A model generated the notes under the pieces. The model worked only from the letters and a program-made list of their open reading frames with translations. It made no database searches and had not been told where the DNA came from. A program made the translations under genes and the position numbers. Shown piece after piece: positions 10,314 to 22,065 of a DNA stretch of 64,000 nucleotides (position 1 is the first letter of the stretch; the number at the start of each line of letters is the position of its first letter). Source of the stretch: Tupaia tana (Eukaryota; Chordata; Mammalia; Scandentia; Tupaiidae); contig JAKSZU010000005.1 in NCBI GenBank assembly GCA_026018925.1, positions 20,508,779 to 20,572,778 of the forward strand. Direction: 5' to 3'.

Positions 10314-10574
10314 TTTTTTTAAAGAGATATTCTTTTTTCTTTAGGGTGTGTGCATTCACTAGAGTGACAAAGAGACAGAGAGACAGAAAATGAGAAATCA
10401 CCTCCCAGAGGGATGGCCACTCTACAATCTTTTCACTTTGATTCCCCTCTTGGGATTTTGGGCATGTATGTACATGTGCCGGGTGTGAGTTTTAAGCTGC
10501 TGGGTCTGGGACTCATACCACAGTTGACTATGTGAGAGTCCAACAACGTAACCATCACATCATCTGCTGGCCCC
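10314..10574 (-). mobile_element. L-type SINE
   Basis: The plus strand shows a degenerate T-rich tail, then AGGGTGTGTGCATTCAC, CAGAGGGATGGCCAC and the head complement CATCATCTGCTGGCCCC. It is moderately diverged. Confidence 0.8.
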
Positions 10575-11354
10575 TATGTTTAACATATTTTTAAAATTTT
10601 ATTTAAGTAAATTTAAGCACAGAAACTGTAATTCAACAGCAGAGGTGAAAACAGAATAAAGGAAATACGTTGGGTGTCAGCACAGTGCCATGCTGCCATA
10701 GCTGTCTCTGGGCTTTCTATGCACTATTGCTTGTGAAATGCCCAGTTGTGCCCCCACAGAATCACACTCTCCCATCTTTCATCTTTTCCTCTTTTCTTCC
10801 TTCCTTTCTTCATTCCCCTATGAACCCCTCCTTGTGCAGTTACTTCTCAGATGCTGTGTGAGGTCTGCTCTCCCATTTGGGCTAGTAGAGGCCAGTACTG
10901 AGAGTAATCCCAGGGTGCCAGGGCCTTGCATGAGTCCCTAATGGGCAGATCTGGTCACAGTGTCTGGCAAGGGAGAAACAGAAGTGAAGACAACATTTGG
11001 GTACAAAGGCAGAATTAATACCTAAACATATGTGCAGATTCAAAGGTTCTAGGTAGACAGTTAAAACAGTTCTCTAAAAGGGATTGCAAGTAGACCACAG
11101 GATAGTAGAAGACATTGGTTCAGTGGTATAAGGAATAGAAGCAGATGATAGATCCCAGGGAATGTTTACTTCTTCACCATCCCTGCAATCTTGCAAGGGC
11201 CAGTGTGGGAAAGGAGGAGGAGACCAATGGATATAAGAAATGGCTTTTAACATCAAGGCTTTTGGTCTAGAAATATTTTGCTTATTGCTCAGGAGAAACC
11301 ATCGCATTAAAGAAATATGATAGGATTTAGTTGAGGTAGAAATGATGATTAAGC
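10575..11354. other. No recognised feature
   Basis: Somewhat more GC-rich than the surroundings (10660-10990) but without a convincing exon, splice context or repeat landmark. Confidence 0.45.
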
Positions 11355-11621
11355 GATTTTTTTTAAAAGATTTTTTTTGCCATAGGATGCATGCATGTAT
11401 TGGAGTGAGAGAAACAAACAGAGAGAGGGAAAGTGAGAAGCCAACCCCCCCCCTTGGGGGGGGATAGCCACACCTCAGTCCCTTCTCCATTCTCCTCTTG
11501 GGATTTTGGGCATGCATGAACATGCTCCTGGTGTGACTTTCAAGTCTCTAGGTGCGAGACTCAAACTGTGTTTGGCCATGTGGGAGTCCAGCACCTTAAC
11601 CACTATGCTACCTGCTGGTCC
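11355..11621 (-). mobile_element. L-type SINE abutting an L1 insertion
   Basis: The plus strand reads TTTTTTGCCATAGGATGC at the tail side and CTACCTGCTGGTCC at the head side, with a C/G run (CCCCCCCCCTTGGGGGGGG) in the central palindromic segment. Its 5' end touches the target-site duplication of the L1 at 11639-12835. Confidence 0.85.
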
Positions 11622-11638
11622 TGAGACACACTTTTCTT
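11622..11638. repeat. L1 target-site duplication, left copy
   Basis: TGAGACACACTTTTCTT, 17 bp, is identical to 12836-12852. The outermost TG could also belong to the L1 end, so 15-17 bp is the honest range. Confidence 0.85.
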
Positions 11639-11924
11639 TACTTTCTTTTTTTTTTCATTTATTTATTTTTACATTTTTCCACAAACATTTACTTTACATA
11701 GCAAAAAGTTTTAGCTCATACTCCATAATTCTTGACAGTTTACAAACAACTTTCAAAATCTCAAAATACTGAATTTTAAAGATAATGTTCAAATTATGTC
11801 TTATAATTTTGTATAATTTTAAAACTCTATAACAACAGAAGCAGAATGGTTTCAAAAATATATATATACATATATATACAAATATATATCTCTCTCTATA
11901 TACACATATATATACAAATATATA

Positions 11925-11956
<32 letters not shown>

Positions 11957-11972
11957 CATATATATACAAATA

Positions 11973-12013
<41 letters not shown>

Positions 12014-12835
12014 TTAGAGTGCAGACACTCGGTATATATCGGTATATATTAAGTGGGGACATACAATGCCTCTCCTTCATAGCATGGCTTGATTCACTCA
12101 ACAGTAAGTCTTCCATATTCATCCACTTCCTTTCAAAAGCCAGGGATTTGTTGTTTTTTATGGATGAATAGTATTCCATTGAGTATATGTGCCACAGTTT
12201 TTCTAACCATTCATCAGTTCGTGGGCATTTAGGTTGTTTCCATGACTTAGCAATCGTGAAAAGTGCTGCAATAAACATCGATGTGCAAGCACTTTTTCGA
12301 TTAAGTATTCTTCTGTCCTTCGGGTAGATACCAAGGAGTGGGATTGCTGGATCATATGGTAGTTCTATTTGTAGATTTTGGAGGAATCTCCAAATTGTTC
12401 TCCACAGTGGTTGTACCAATTTACAGTCCCACCAGCAGTGTAAGAGAGTTCCCTTTTCACCACACCCCCTCCAGCACTTATCATTTTTTGTTTTTTTAAT
12501 CTTAAACATTCTGACTGGGGTTAGGTGATATCTCATTGTTGTTTTGATCTGCATTTCTCTTACAATGAGGGATGTTGAGCATTTTTTCACATGCCTTTTA
12601 GCTATTTGTATGTCATCTTTAGAAAGTGGTTTTTTCAACTCATTCTCCCATCTTTTAATAGGATTGATTGTCTTTTTCCGGAACAGCCTCTTGAGTTCCT
12701 TGTGGATTCTGGTTATCAGTCCCTTGTCTGATGCATAGTTTACAAAAATATTTTCCCATTCTGAGGGCTGTCTGTTCACACTAATCACTGTGTCTTTTGC
12801 CATGCAGAAACTTCTTAGTCTGATGTAATCCCACT
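11639..12835 (-). mobile_element. 5'-truncated L1, recent, with target-site duplication
   Basis: On the minus strand it starts in the 3' third of ORF2, runs through the CCHC cysteine motif ([18 protein letters not shown], near 12440) and reaches the 3' UTR. The ORF2 fragment is open from its truncation point through the usual C-terminus (SPLNIY). The stop codon found in the sister copy at 63.6 kb is lost, so the frame runs into the TA/TG repeat. The plus-strand T-rich start (11641-11669) is its A tail. Confidence 0.9.
11858..12010. repeat. (TA)n/(TG)n array in an L1 3' UTR
   Basis: TATATA runs broken by ATACAAATATATATGTGTG units, present twice (near 11905-11930 and 11966-11985). It replaces the normal start of the 3' UTR of the surrounding L1, so it expanded after insertion. 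Confidence 0.85.
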
Positions 12836-12852
12836 TGAGACACACTTTTCTT
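12836..12852. repeat. L1 target-site duplication, right copy
   Basis: Identical to 11622-11638, closing the L1 insertion. Confidence 0.85.
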
Positions 12853-13118
12853 ACAGAGGATGTTCACCACTGTTCTCACAGAGGCAACTCCCACATCATG
12901 TATTGAATCTCTGTGTGGTTAATCCATCCACTTGAAGTGTTTTTAGCACATAAATCACAATATTAGATTGTGCTGTGGTTTGGTTCGTTTAGGCCTGGTT
13001 ACAAAGGAATCTGATTGATTTGGCATCAGTCCATTCATGTGTACTGCCTTCTACCATTACTACAGTTTAAACAGGTCATGCACAAGCACACATACATACA
13101 GACGCATGGTCATGCACA

Positions 13119-13155
<37 letters not shown>

Positions 13156-13731
13156 CAATGGTGGCCCCATTGTAGAGATCTGGCCATAGACTTGTCAAAT
13201 AACCGATTCCAAATTCTGAAATCTACCTCAGGAATATAGATATAGAGAAAAAAAGTCTTCAGCACCACTGGGAACTCATTAACAATATGGAAGAGAAGGT
13301 CTTCTGGTATAAATTATGCCTCATATGGATTGTTCAGTTTATTTTCATTCTGTATGAGGATAGTTAGAAACTGATTGAAGGATAAAGATCAAATTGGAGG
13401 AGATTATTTCCTGGTTCTCACACGCAAAATTATAGCTCCTCTCACACATATGTATACATCTTATATTTGTGTATCATATATTACGTGTCACATATTTAAG
13501 AGTTTTCTTTATCAATTAGAAAAATACAGAAAATTATATTAAAAAGGATTTATGGTATTTCTTTTCTTATTGTCTATTAAATATATTAAAAAATAACAAT
13601 ATTGTCAAATACAATGGCAAGCATAGTGGCTTAAGATGGATTCTCCTTGGGTCACACACTTTTAGGATTCAGGATTTTATGTTTTTCTCCTGAGTGTGTT
13701 TATTTTAACTACTGGGGGCAAGATCCTCTTT
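12853..13731. other. No gene; (CA)n at 13118-13153
   Basis: A CA dinucleotide array is the only marked feature. The rest is unrecognised AT-rich DNA. Confidence 0.6.
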
Positions 13732-13991
13732 GGGGCCAGCAGGTGGCATAGAGATTAAGGCACTAGATTCTCACATGGCTGACCACAGTTCAAGTCCCAA
13801 ACCTGGCGGCTTGAAAATTGTGCTAGGAACATGGGTGTACGTGCCCAAAATCCCAGGAGGAGAATGGAGGAGAGGGGAGTTCATGTGGTCATATTCCCAA
13901 AGAGTAATTTCACTTTACCTCTTTCCATCTCTCTCTGGCAAGCACATAAACCCTATGACAAAAACCTAAAAATAAACAATCAATTAATAAA
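13732..13991 (+). mobile_element. L-type SINE, GGGGCCAGCAGG variant
   Basis: The head GGGGCCAGCAGGTGGCATAG and the stretch ACATGGCTGACCACAGTTCAAGTCC resemble the S-type head, but the central module GGAGAATGGAGGAG and the CCTATGACAAAAACC end are L-type. It therefore links the two classes. The tail is AATAAA-like. Confidence 0.85.
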
Positions 13992-14094
13992 AAGACTCTC
14001 TTTGAATATCAGATTAAAGATATGGACTCTGTTTTGGGAGAAATGTACATCCTTGAAATCTGGTTTATTAGAATTTACACAGAGCCATCTATCT

Positions 14095-14255
14095 TAGATC
14101 TGGGGTGCTCACTGGTCAGGACTATTGGGAACTCATTTGAAAGGCAGATTTTTGAGCCTCACCCAGGCCCATCCAATCAGAAACTCAAAGGGTGGAGTCC
14201 AATCTATGTTTTAACAGAGTGATGCTGATGCACTCTAAAGTTTGAGGACTATTAT
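14095..14255. mobile_element. MER5-type hAT MITE
   Basis: Traces of the MER5A landmarks run from GGAACTCATTTGAAAGGCAG through TTTTGAGCCTCACCCAGGCC to CTCTAAAGTTTGAGGACTAT. MER5A is an old, palindromic non-autonomous hAT element, so strand is not meaningful. Confidence 0.55.
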
Positions 14256-14779
14256 TTTAAGAGAATATTGAAATGAGATGCCACAGCTCCCACTTCTTAA
14301 TCAGGCTGTGCTCTCAAAGTGCACAACCTGTTACTTTCCTTGAAATAACTATAGCTTATTTAAATGAATGAAGAATCATAATGTGTTTTGAGTGGGATGA
14401 AAGAAAGTTAACCGTTTCTTTAGCTTCATCATAAACTATTAGGAATCAGCTTTTGCTCCCTATTACATGATGACCAGGTCAAGTATTCCTCATCTTTTCT
14501 ATTTTACGAGCACTTAGCACAATGTTCAACCTAAGTGTTTAAACATATTTAACACATCTGACCATAGTGTTGGTACATGGGCAATTATCCTTAACTTCAA
14601 TCTAATGGTACAAAAACACCGAAAAAGACAGGGTCTATATGAAATGCATGTAAATACATAGAAAATGTTGGAGGAATTCTCAAATATAATCTAAATAATG
14701 CCCTACGAGTTGTCTGACTGTGAGAGGTAGGAGTCCTTGAATGTTTGTGACTGTCAGCTTCTAAGAAATTACTTTTGTT
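14256..14779. other. No recognised feature
   Basis: Single-copy-looking AT-rich DNA without landmarks. Confidence 0.45.
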
Positions 14780-16215
14780 CCTTACCTTTTATTATTATTA
14801 TTATTATTTACATTCTATCACTAGATATTATTAAAGCATACAAAATGTAGCATGATTATGCTACATATTAGTACAATGATATTACCATATATATTCTTGG
14901 CAGATAATTTTCTATTTTTGTATCCCTTAAATGATTTGTTTCTTTTCCCCTCCGTTCCCAACCCTCTTACTCACTCCCATTTCCCATCCTCCTCCCACAC
15001 TGTCTTTAGCATCCACAGTTGCTCTCCACACTTTTATACTTTTCGATCTTTCAGTTTCTGCCATAAAGTGCAGACATTCAGTATATAATAAGTGGGTACA
15101 AACAATGCCTCTCTTTTATGATCTGACTTGTTTTGCTTAGTAATATATCTTCCATATTTATCTGGTTTCTACCAAATGCCAATATATCACTTTTTATGGC
15201 TGAGTAGTGTTCTATAGTTTTTATGTGCCACAGTTTTTCAACCCATACATCTGTAGACATTTGGGCTGGTTCTATGTCTTAGTAATTGTGAATAATGCTG
15301 CAATAAGTGTATGTACAATGTTTCTCTGACTGTTTTCCTATCCTTTGGGTAGATACACAGGAGTAGAATAGCTGGATCATATGATAGTTCTATTTGTATG
15401 TCTTTGAGGAATCTCCATATTGCTCTGCCCAGCAGTTGTACTAATTTACATTCCCACCAGCAGTGTAGGAAAGTTCCCTTTTCACCACAGCCTCACCAGA
15501 ACTTATCATTCCTTATTTTATTAGTTTATTTTTTTAGAGAGACTTTTTGCTATAGGATGCATGTGCTCTCCAGGAGACAGAGAGAGATAGAGACAGAGCT
15601 GGCCATGCTGCGATATCTTCTCCTCCATTTTCCTCTTGGAATTTTGGGCATGCAGGCACATGCATCCAGCACGAGTTTCAAACTGCTGGGTCGAGGACTT
15701 GAACCATGTTTGGTCATGCGGGAGTCCAGTGATGTAACCATTAATGCCATCTGCTTGTCCCTCATTCTTTATTTTTTAATCTCAGTCATTCCAACTAGGG
15801 TTAGGTGATATCTCATTGTGGCTTTGATTTGTATATTCCTTATGATAAGGATGTTGAACTTTTTTTAATATATTTTTTAGCTGATTGTGTGGCTTCCTTA
15901 GAGACTTGTCTATCTCATTCGCTCATCTTTTAATTGAGTTGTTTTTTTTTTGGGGGGGGGGAGTAAGCTGCTTGAGTTCCCTGTTTATTTTGGTTATTAG
16001 TCTCTTATCTGAGTCATAGACTGCAAATATATTCTCCCATTCTGTGAGTTGTCTCCACTCTCTAATTATTGTTTCTTTTGCTGTTCTGAAGCTCTTTTAA
16101 CCTGATGTAATCCCACTTGCCTATTTTGGGGATTATTGCCTATGCTTTGGGGGTCTTATTGAAAAAGTCTTTGCCTAATCTGATGTCCCAAGAGTTTCTC
16201 CTGTGTCATCTACCA
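14780..16215 (-). mobile_element. L1, 5'-truncated, interrupted by a SINE
   Basis: The plus strand shows the reverse complement of the L1 3' UTR (CCCTCTTACTCACTCCC...), the ORF2 end (GTGCAGACATTCAGTATAT), the CCHC region and upstream ORF2 to about TGATGTCCCAAGAGTTTCTC. Stops and indels break the frame, so it is older than the copy at 11639. A G run (15952-15961) and a TTA array (14791-14808) lie within it. The SINE at 15531 splits it. Confidence 0.85.
15531..15767 (-). mobile_element. L-type SINE inside L1
   Basis: The plus strand has TTTTTGCTATAGGATGCATG at the tail side and ATGCCATCTGCTTGTCCC at the head. The flanks TCATTCCTTATTTT and TCATTCTTTATTTT look like a slightly diverged target-site duplication of the L1 sequence. 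Confidence 0.85.
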
Positions 16216-16234
16216 GGAATTACTGTTGGTAGAG

Positions 16235-16445
16235 TGAGAAATGCCCAGGAATTTGAGTGTAAAGAGTCCGGCTTGAGTCAGCATCATAGCTTACAGTAGT
16301 TGTGCAAAACTGAACTAGTTGAATTTTTAAGCTTCATTTTCTTTACCTGTAAAATGAAAATAACATTATGAACTATTTGAACTACCAGGAAGACCAAGGT
16401 ACATACATTACTTAACACATGGTACGTTTTGTTCAATAAATACAT
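16235..16445 (+). mobile_element. MIR (ancient tRNA SINE)
   Basis: A decayed MIR: AAGAGTCCGGCTTGAGTCAG near the head, then CATTTTCTTTACCTGTAAAATGAAAATAA (the core), ending GGTACGTTTTGTTCAATAAAT. The order of landmarks is right, but divergence is high. Confidence 0.6.
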
Positions 16446-16751
16446 CTTCTTTCTCCTTTTCTATCCCCATTATTCATTTATTTCCCCCATGTCCCTGCCT
16501 CTTGATGAATATATCAACTCTATTTATATGAGGAGTTAGTTCAGCATAAAATTTCCAATACAACTCTTGATTCAGCTTGGTATAATGCAATAATAGAAAG
16601 ATACTTCTATCTGTATACCAAAATAAATGCCAAACATGTGTTGTGTGTGTTGCTTTTCTAGACTAAAAACAAGCCCCCCAACCTTTCACCAAAAGTAGAG
16701 ATCTCAAGTTTTTGCATATTGAGCTTACAGGAAAGAATATTAAAGAGTTTA

Positions 16752-16963
16752 CAGGACAGGCAGGTGGCATGGTGGTTAAGGCACTGGACACTCTGACATG
16801 GCTGACCACAGTTCGAGTTCTGGACCTGCTCACTTTCTCTCTCTCTCTCTCTCTCTCTCTGTCTTTCCCTGGTCAAGTTAAAACAAGTGAATGAATAAAT
16901 AAAATTAAATAAATAATTTAAAAAAACCTCTCCTATCAATAATAAAATAATGTTTATAAAAAA
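16752..16963 (+). mobile_element. S-type SINE with 17-bp target-site duplication
   Basis: The flanks GAATATTAAAGAGTTTA (16735-16751) and GAATATAAAAGAGTTTA (16964-16980) differ at one base. The head GGCAGGTGGCATGGTGG and B box AGTTCGAGTTC lead directly into a (TC)n run and TCCCTGGTCAAGTTAAAAC. The A-rich tail contains AAAAAAACCTCTCC, recalling the L-type end. Confidence 0.85.
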
Positions 16964-17261
16964 GAATATAAAAGAGTTTAAAAGGCAGAATTTCTTTCCA
17001 TCTTCAGGAGCTTTTTTGTTTCTCATCTCTGGAAGAACCAGGAGTAGCTCATTCATTGGACGTCATCTTTCTTATGGAGGTGAAAATATTGGAACATTTC
17101 GTTTACATGAGACCACTTTCTGGATATGGCCTTTTGATGGGAAAAGGAAGTGGGTATCTCACTGACTTCTAGAATGCTTCCAACTCAGTATGTCTCTGAA
17201 AGCTGAGGATAATGCCCCCTTTTTTCTTTTATGAAGGTTTTGTCATCTAGCCTACTGAATA

Positions 17262-17410
17262 CACGTTCCCCAAAAACCAACAACATGGGCCTTCCTGGGA
17301 ATTGTTTAGAAATGCAGAATCTCAGATCCCTCTCTTGATCTGTTAGATCAGAATCTGCATTCGAACAAAATCCTCAGATGATTTATACTTACCCTGAAAT
17401 CGGAGTCACT
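17262..17410. mobile_element. MER5-type hAT MITE
   Basis: Contains CTGGGAATTGTTTAGAAATG, CAGAATCTCAGATCCC and AGATCAGAATCTGCATT, the recognisable centre of MER5A. Old and diverged. Confidence 0.6.
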
Positions 17411-18269
17411 AATGCGGCATTTGTTTCTGACACTAAGTAAGTTGATTGTATCTATTTGTCTTCTTGTGATGAGTTAAGGAGGATTTTTCTGAAGCTATTA
17501 ATATTTGAATAAGAGCCGCTTTTAATGAAAGGAGGGAGAAATAAAAAAAACTATTAAGCATTATCTTGTAATATTCCCCAAATTTAAAGTCAACTGTGCC
17601 CAAACTCTTTTCTTTAAAGCATAACACATAAAGGATACAAAAAAGCAAGAATTTAGAATCCAATAAACCTAGAAGAGACAACGCTAAGCAATTGTGTGGA
17701 GCAGGAAGTTGGAATTTGGTGTCCTTGTGCCATCTTCCTGTAGCTCCTCATGCCCAACCTTAACTACATACTCTTCCTCCTTATACTTCGTTCTTATGTG
17801 AGAATTCCTTAAGCACTGGCAGTATCATACCCACTACTAGAACTACCTTCCTTAGAGATTTTGATACAGGGCTTTTAAATGTGAGATCCTCAAAGTTTTG
17901 GGACCCAAAAGACTGAAAATCTACCTGGGAGCTTTGGGGCATTATAATGGCTATGGGCCTCTGCCTTGTGCTCTTTAAAACATGATAGAAGGTGACTATT
18001 GATTTGTTAAAGTTTGTTTTTTTTTAAACCCCAAAACTGTATTCTTATCAGAGATGAAGAGGGCAGGCTACCATATCTGTGACACTTGGAGTCTAGTGTT
18101 TTCTTGGGTATACCATTTTGAAAGATTTTGTACTAGCAGAAAGCGTGGGTGTATCCAAATTCATAATGTAGCTGGTGCCCCCTGCTGGAATAGGGCTGCT
18201 GGAATTTCCACCTTTTGGGGCATCTGTGCCAGCAACCCTGTTAAGACTCAACCTTGCCAACATAGCCTA
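17411..18269. other. Mostly unrecognised; possible MER5 remnant
   Basis: A segment at about 17882-17965 (GATCCTCAAAGTTTTGGGAC, CTACCTGGGAGCTT) faintly resembles MER5. No coding sequence was seen. Confidence 0.4.
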
Positions 18270-18440
18270 CAGGCATCAGGATAAGTCATTTAATTAACCT
18301 CGCTGCTTCAGTTCCCTGACATGTAAGAGTGGAATAACAATAGGAGCCAAACCTAAGTTTCTTGTTGAAAAGTAGAATTAATTAGGGATGACAGTAAAAT
18401 ACTTTATGAAAACTGGATACTAAGTAGTAATAAATGTTTG
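18270..18440 (+). mobile_element. MIR fragment
   Basis: GATAAGTCATTTAATTAACC, then TTCAGTTCCCTGACATGTAA and GTAATAAATGTTTG follow the order of the MIR core and 3' end. Confidence 0.5.
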
Positions 18441-18711
18441 AACATGCCTCCAGTGTTCTTATGGCAGGGAAATGACAATGTGGTATGTATTATTACTAAA
18501 CCTGTTGTTGCTAATTTTATCTCATTATTAGTTCTCACTAGCCTAACGTTGTAATGCATACATATACCTTTACCACCCCAATCAATATTAGGCAAGCTAA
18601 AGAATTTTGCTGATAGTGTTCTTTAGCGCATGTGGTAAGGTAAAGGGTGTGTTTCAAATGGAGTGGACAATGTAACTCAAGGCAGTAAGTGTATCTGTGT
18701 ATAATAAGAGT

Positions 18712-18817
18712 AATATGTTGGAAATCTCTGATTTGTGCTTCTTTATTTTTTATGTTTTAAAAGTAATACGTTGGAAATCTCTGATTTGTGCTCCTTTATT
18801 TTTAATGTTTTAAAAGT
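18712..18817. repeat. 53-bp tandem duplication
   Basis: Units 18712-18764 and 18765-18817 are both 53 nt and differ at about three positions (AATATG/AATACG, GCTTCTT/GCTCCTT and one T/A). No flanking element explains it. The right unit borders a type-B SINE. Confidence 0.85.
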
Positions 18818-18824
18818 TTATCTT

Positions 18825-19005
18825 ATTCATTTCCAGAGAAAGAGAGAGAGAAAGTGAAAGAGAGAGAGAGAGACACATCCTTGACAGGGTCTTCACATCA
18901 CAATTCTCTCGCCAGCCCTGCAACCAGCCAGGATCATGGGCACACTCGGAGTCTGTGGTCTCCAGCATCCTGCAGCAGTTCCTTACTGCCTGTGCCACAA
19001 TAGCT
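18825..19005 (-). mobile_element. Type-B tRNA SINE (diverged class)
   Basis: The plus strand runs from a GA-rich stretch through GACAGGGTCTTCACATCAC and CCAGGATCATGGGCACAC to CCTGTGCCACAATAGCTG, which is the complement of a tRNA-like A-box region. The body differs from the L and S types; the same body recurs at 42.8, 49.1, 49.6 and 49.8 kb. Confidence 0.65.
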
Positions 19006-19514
19006 GTGCTCCTTTGTCACAAAACAAACTTCCCACTCCAAATAGCGAGTCCCCCAAAATGAGAGTCCCGAAGACTGACTTTCATTTAAAGAAGGAAGGG
19101 AGTATGAAATGGAGGAGGACCCATCCTGACACAAGGCAAAATGTCTGCTCTCTTTCTGACCAGGAGAAGACGATGGAAGAAGAAAAAAGAGAGAGGGGGG
19201 GGGGGGGAGAGAGAGAGAGAGAGGGAGAGAGAGAGAGAGAATTAAGTTATGAAGGTCAAAATGGGTTCTTACTTTTCTTTTCTTGAATTAGAACCCCAAT
19301 AGGGAGGGTGTGGGAATTTGCAGGGAAAGATAAGACAAAAATCTAATAACATTTCAAGAGAAGTTACTTTCATTGGAAGGCCACTTGTCCCTGGAGAAAC
19401 TGTGCTCATGGTGGCATCCAACATGATGCACATCTGCAGAAGTTCTGAAGAAAATCAGGCAGAGAGGAGGCAGGGTTCTTATTCTCATAACCTGTGTGTG
19501 ATGAGTAGAATTGT
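19006..19514. other. No gene; G run and GA array
   Basis: A G run of about 13 at 19195-19207 sits inside a purine tract (19168-19240, mostly GA). The rest is unrecognised. Confidence 0.6.
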
Positions 19515-19740
19515 TTTTTTCAGGTTTTTGTCATAGTGTGTATACACTCACTGGAGAGGGAAAGTGAGAAATCATTTCCCAGGATGGATGGCCATGCTGC
19601 AATCCCTTCTCCTACATTCTCCTCCTGGGATTTTGGGCACACATGCACTCATGCCAGGCATGATTTCAAGCAGCCAGGTCTGATATCTGCCAGCCACGTG
19701 GGAGTCCAGCACCTCAAGTACTATGCCACCTGCTGGTCCT
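19515..19740 (-). mobile_element. L-type SINE
   Basis: The plus strand shows TTTTGTCATAGTGTGTATAC, GCAATCCCTTCTCC and the head complement CCACCTGCTGGTCC. It is shortened in the GA-rich part and moderately diverged. Confidence 0.8.
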
Positions 19741-20553
19741 ATTAGTAGATTTTACAAATTCTACAGAAAATGCTGAAGAAGTGAACAATTCTGGGTTTCG
19801 GATTGAGGATGCAGTATGCTAACATTTTCAGGTACGAATGGTTGGGACCAGAGATTCTGTAAGGACAGTTATCACAATGCCCTAATAACCACAGAATGAG
19901 GCATACCACAGTTGTTGTGAGTTCTGGGAGCAGATCAGGTCACCTCACCCACAGTAGATATTGGAGAATGTTATGCATTTGTAGAACCTGTTCTTCAACA
20001 TCTCATGCCATATAAAGACTGAAAAAGGCCCACTCAAAAGGCCTAGGTGTTATCTTGGAAATATGGACCATTGAGAGTTTACCTAAAGAAATATTCAAAT
20101 GATTGAATCAGACTAAGTTTGCCAGATTGAGAAATTGGATCAAACTCAAGAAATGAAGTTCCATTTGTCTTCACATCTCACCCTAGTGTGTACAGTGGTG
20201 ACTCTTCTACGTGGCCCAAAAAATCAAATGCCAAAGTGTTTTGGTGCCACTGATGTCTACAGCTTAGGACTCATTACACAGGATGTGGTCTATATATGTG
20301 GTCTCTCTATATATATTGAATGGGGTTTTTAGGACCTTAAACCAATGTGGAGGACAATGTGACATCACATTAATAACATTATTATGGAATAACATATTAA
20401 TACAAAAGGTATTCCCATATGGAGAAAAGAAATAGGAATGACAAGCTCTTAAGTAAAAACAACAAAAAAAAATTAAAAACCAAGTGTATTCACTGCATGA
20501 CACATAGGTTTTAGGAAGAAACTAGAAGCCGAATTCACTTATATTTAAAAACA
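19741..20553. other. No recognised feature
   Basis: No coding signal or repeat landmark was recognised. Confidence 0.45.
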
Positions 20554-20812
20554 GGGACCAGCAAATACCATAATGGTTATATTGGTGGACTCTCACATAG
20601 TCAACAGAGGTTCAAGTCCTAGACTCGGTGGCTGGAAACACGTTGGGTGCATGTGCGTGTGTGCCCAAAATCCTGAGAGGAAAATAGTGGATAAGGGATT
20701 GTGGTGTGGCTATTCCACTAGAGGGTTATTTCTCACTTTCTGTCTCTCTGTCTCTCTGTCGAGCATGCCCTATAGCAAAAATCTAATAAATAAATAAATA
20801 AAAATAAAACAG
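20554..20812 (+). mobile_element. L-type SINE
   Basis: The head GGGACCAGCAAATACCATAATGG has a damaged A-box region; the B box AGGTTCAAGTCC is intact. The end CCCTATAGCAAAAATC leads to a tail of AATA repeats. Confidence 0.88.
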
Positions 20813-21742
20813 GTGGAACTTGTGCACATTCTGTTGCTGTTAGCTGTACAAAATGGAGACCCACTTTAAAAATAAATGTATCAAGTGGATAGACAAAGAA
20901 CACATTTTTCTAATTAAATACATTGTCAATGAGACAGAAAAATGTCATGACTTTTCCAACAACCCACTATGAATGGCATTACTATTATGAGTACTGCAGT
21001 TACATCTAACGTTTCAGTTAACCAAATAACATACCAAGAAAAAAAAAAAAAAAAAAAAAAAAAAAACGCGGGCTTCGGATAAAAATCTCCCAGGGTACTT
21101 TGTGTATTCACAAGTGCTTTTGAACTTCTCTCTTCCTGCTTCTCCCTGCTGAATACAATGATAAACTCTGAAAATAATGCAAGAGATATTGAAAGGAGAC
21201 TACTGAAGGGAAGAAAGAGAAATTAGGGCTAACTCATGACCCGACCCCATGGAGTGAGAAACAACGCAAGGCCCTATGTCTTATCCAGCAGGATGAAGCA
21301 AATGCATGCCTGGTGCTTCCTGACACCCAGCTTGGGCAGGAGATAGCTTATTTAGGCCCATTCCCTGCTTGGATCAAACAGGAATCCTACCAAAAACACC
21401 AGATGAGTTGGCAGCACCAGCTGTGGGACATGGAGTAAGAGTCCTGCAAGTGGCCAAGGTCAAGAGCAGGGTGGTGATCCTGTGTCTTCAGGGGCAGAGG
21501 AAGTCCTCTCCTTCACTGGAGGCACCTAGGTCCGAGTGGAGGAACTACACCTTCCTTGTCAAGGAAATCCTCATCACACCAACCTGCAAAACTAAGCATG
21601 ATAAAAGATGGACAAGAGACTTACATTATTCATGGATATCAATGCAAAAACAAATGGAATGTTAATAGCTAGGATGCAGGAAAAAAATTTAAAAAATGTT
21701 AACTACCATCAATGGATCTATTTCAGGAACCCAAACCTGTTT
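20813..21742. other. No recognised gene; poly(A) at 21039-21065
   Basis: The segment 21240-21600 is GC-richer and has an open frame of about 98 codons (21369-21665). It shows no motif I know and no splice or promoter context, so I do not call it a gene. Confidence 0.4.
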
Positions 21743-21754
21743 AATATTTACAAA

Positions 21755-21760
<6 letters not shown>

Positions 21761-21801
<41 letters not shown>

Positions 21802-22047
21802 AGAGGTTTTTGCTATAGGGCACATGTGCTCGCCAGTCAGACAGAGAGAGACAGACAGAAACCGAGAAATCACCCCCCAGGGCAGATGGCCACGCCACAA
21901 TCCCTTCTCCTCCATTCTCCTCTTGGGATCTTGGGCACACACGCACACGTGCCCGGCGTGAGTTTTAAGCCATCGGGTCCGGGACGTTAACTGTGGTTGA
22001 CTACATGGGAGTCCAGCGACATAGCCATTATGCTAACTGCTGGTCCC
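21761..22047 (-). mobile_element. L-type SINE, young, 18-bp target-site duplication
   Basis: AATATTTACAAATCTTTT (21743-21760) and AATATTTCCAAATCTTTT (22048-22065) differ at one base. About 40 T on the plus strand form the tail. The body is full length with ACTGCTGGTCCC at the head. Confidence 0.93.
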
Positions 22048-22065
22048 AATATTTCCAAATCTTTT

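Noticed and set aside
11694-12845. 383-codon open frame on the minus strand as a possible gene
   Set aside because: It is the 3' part of L1 ORF2 continuing into a TA/TG repeat; no gene.
21369-21665. 98-codon open frame
   Set aside because: Open frames of this size occur by chance in GC-richer DNA, and no motif supports it.
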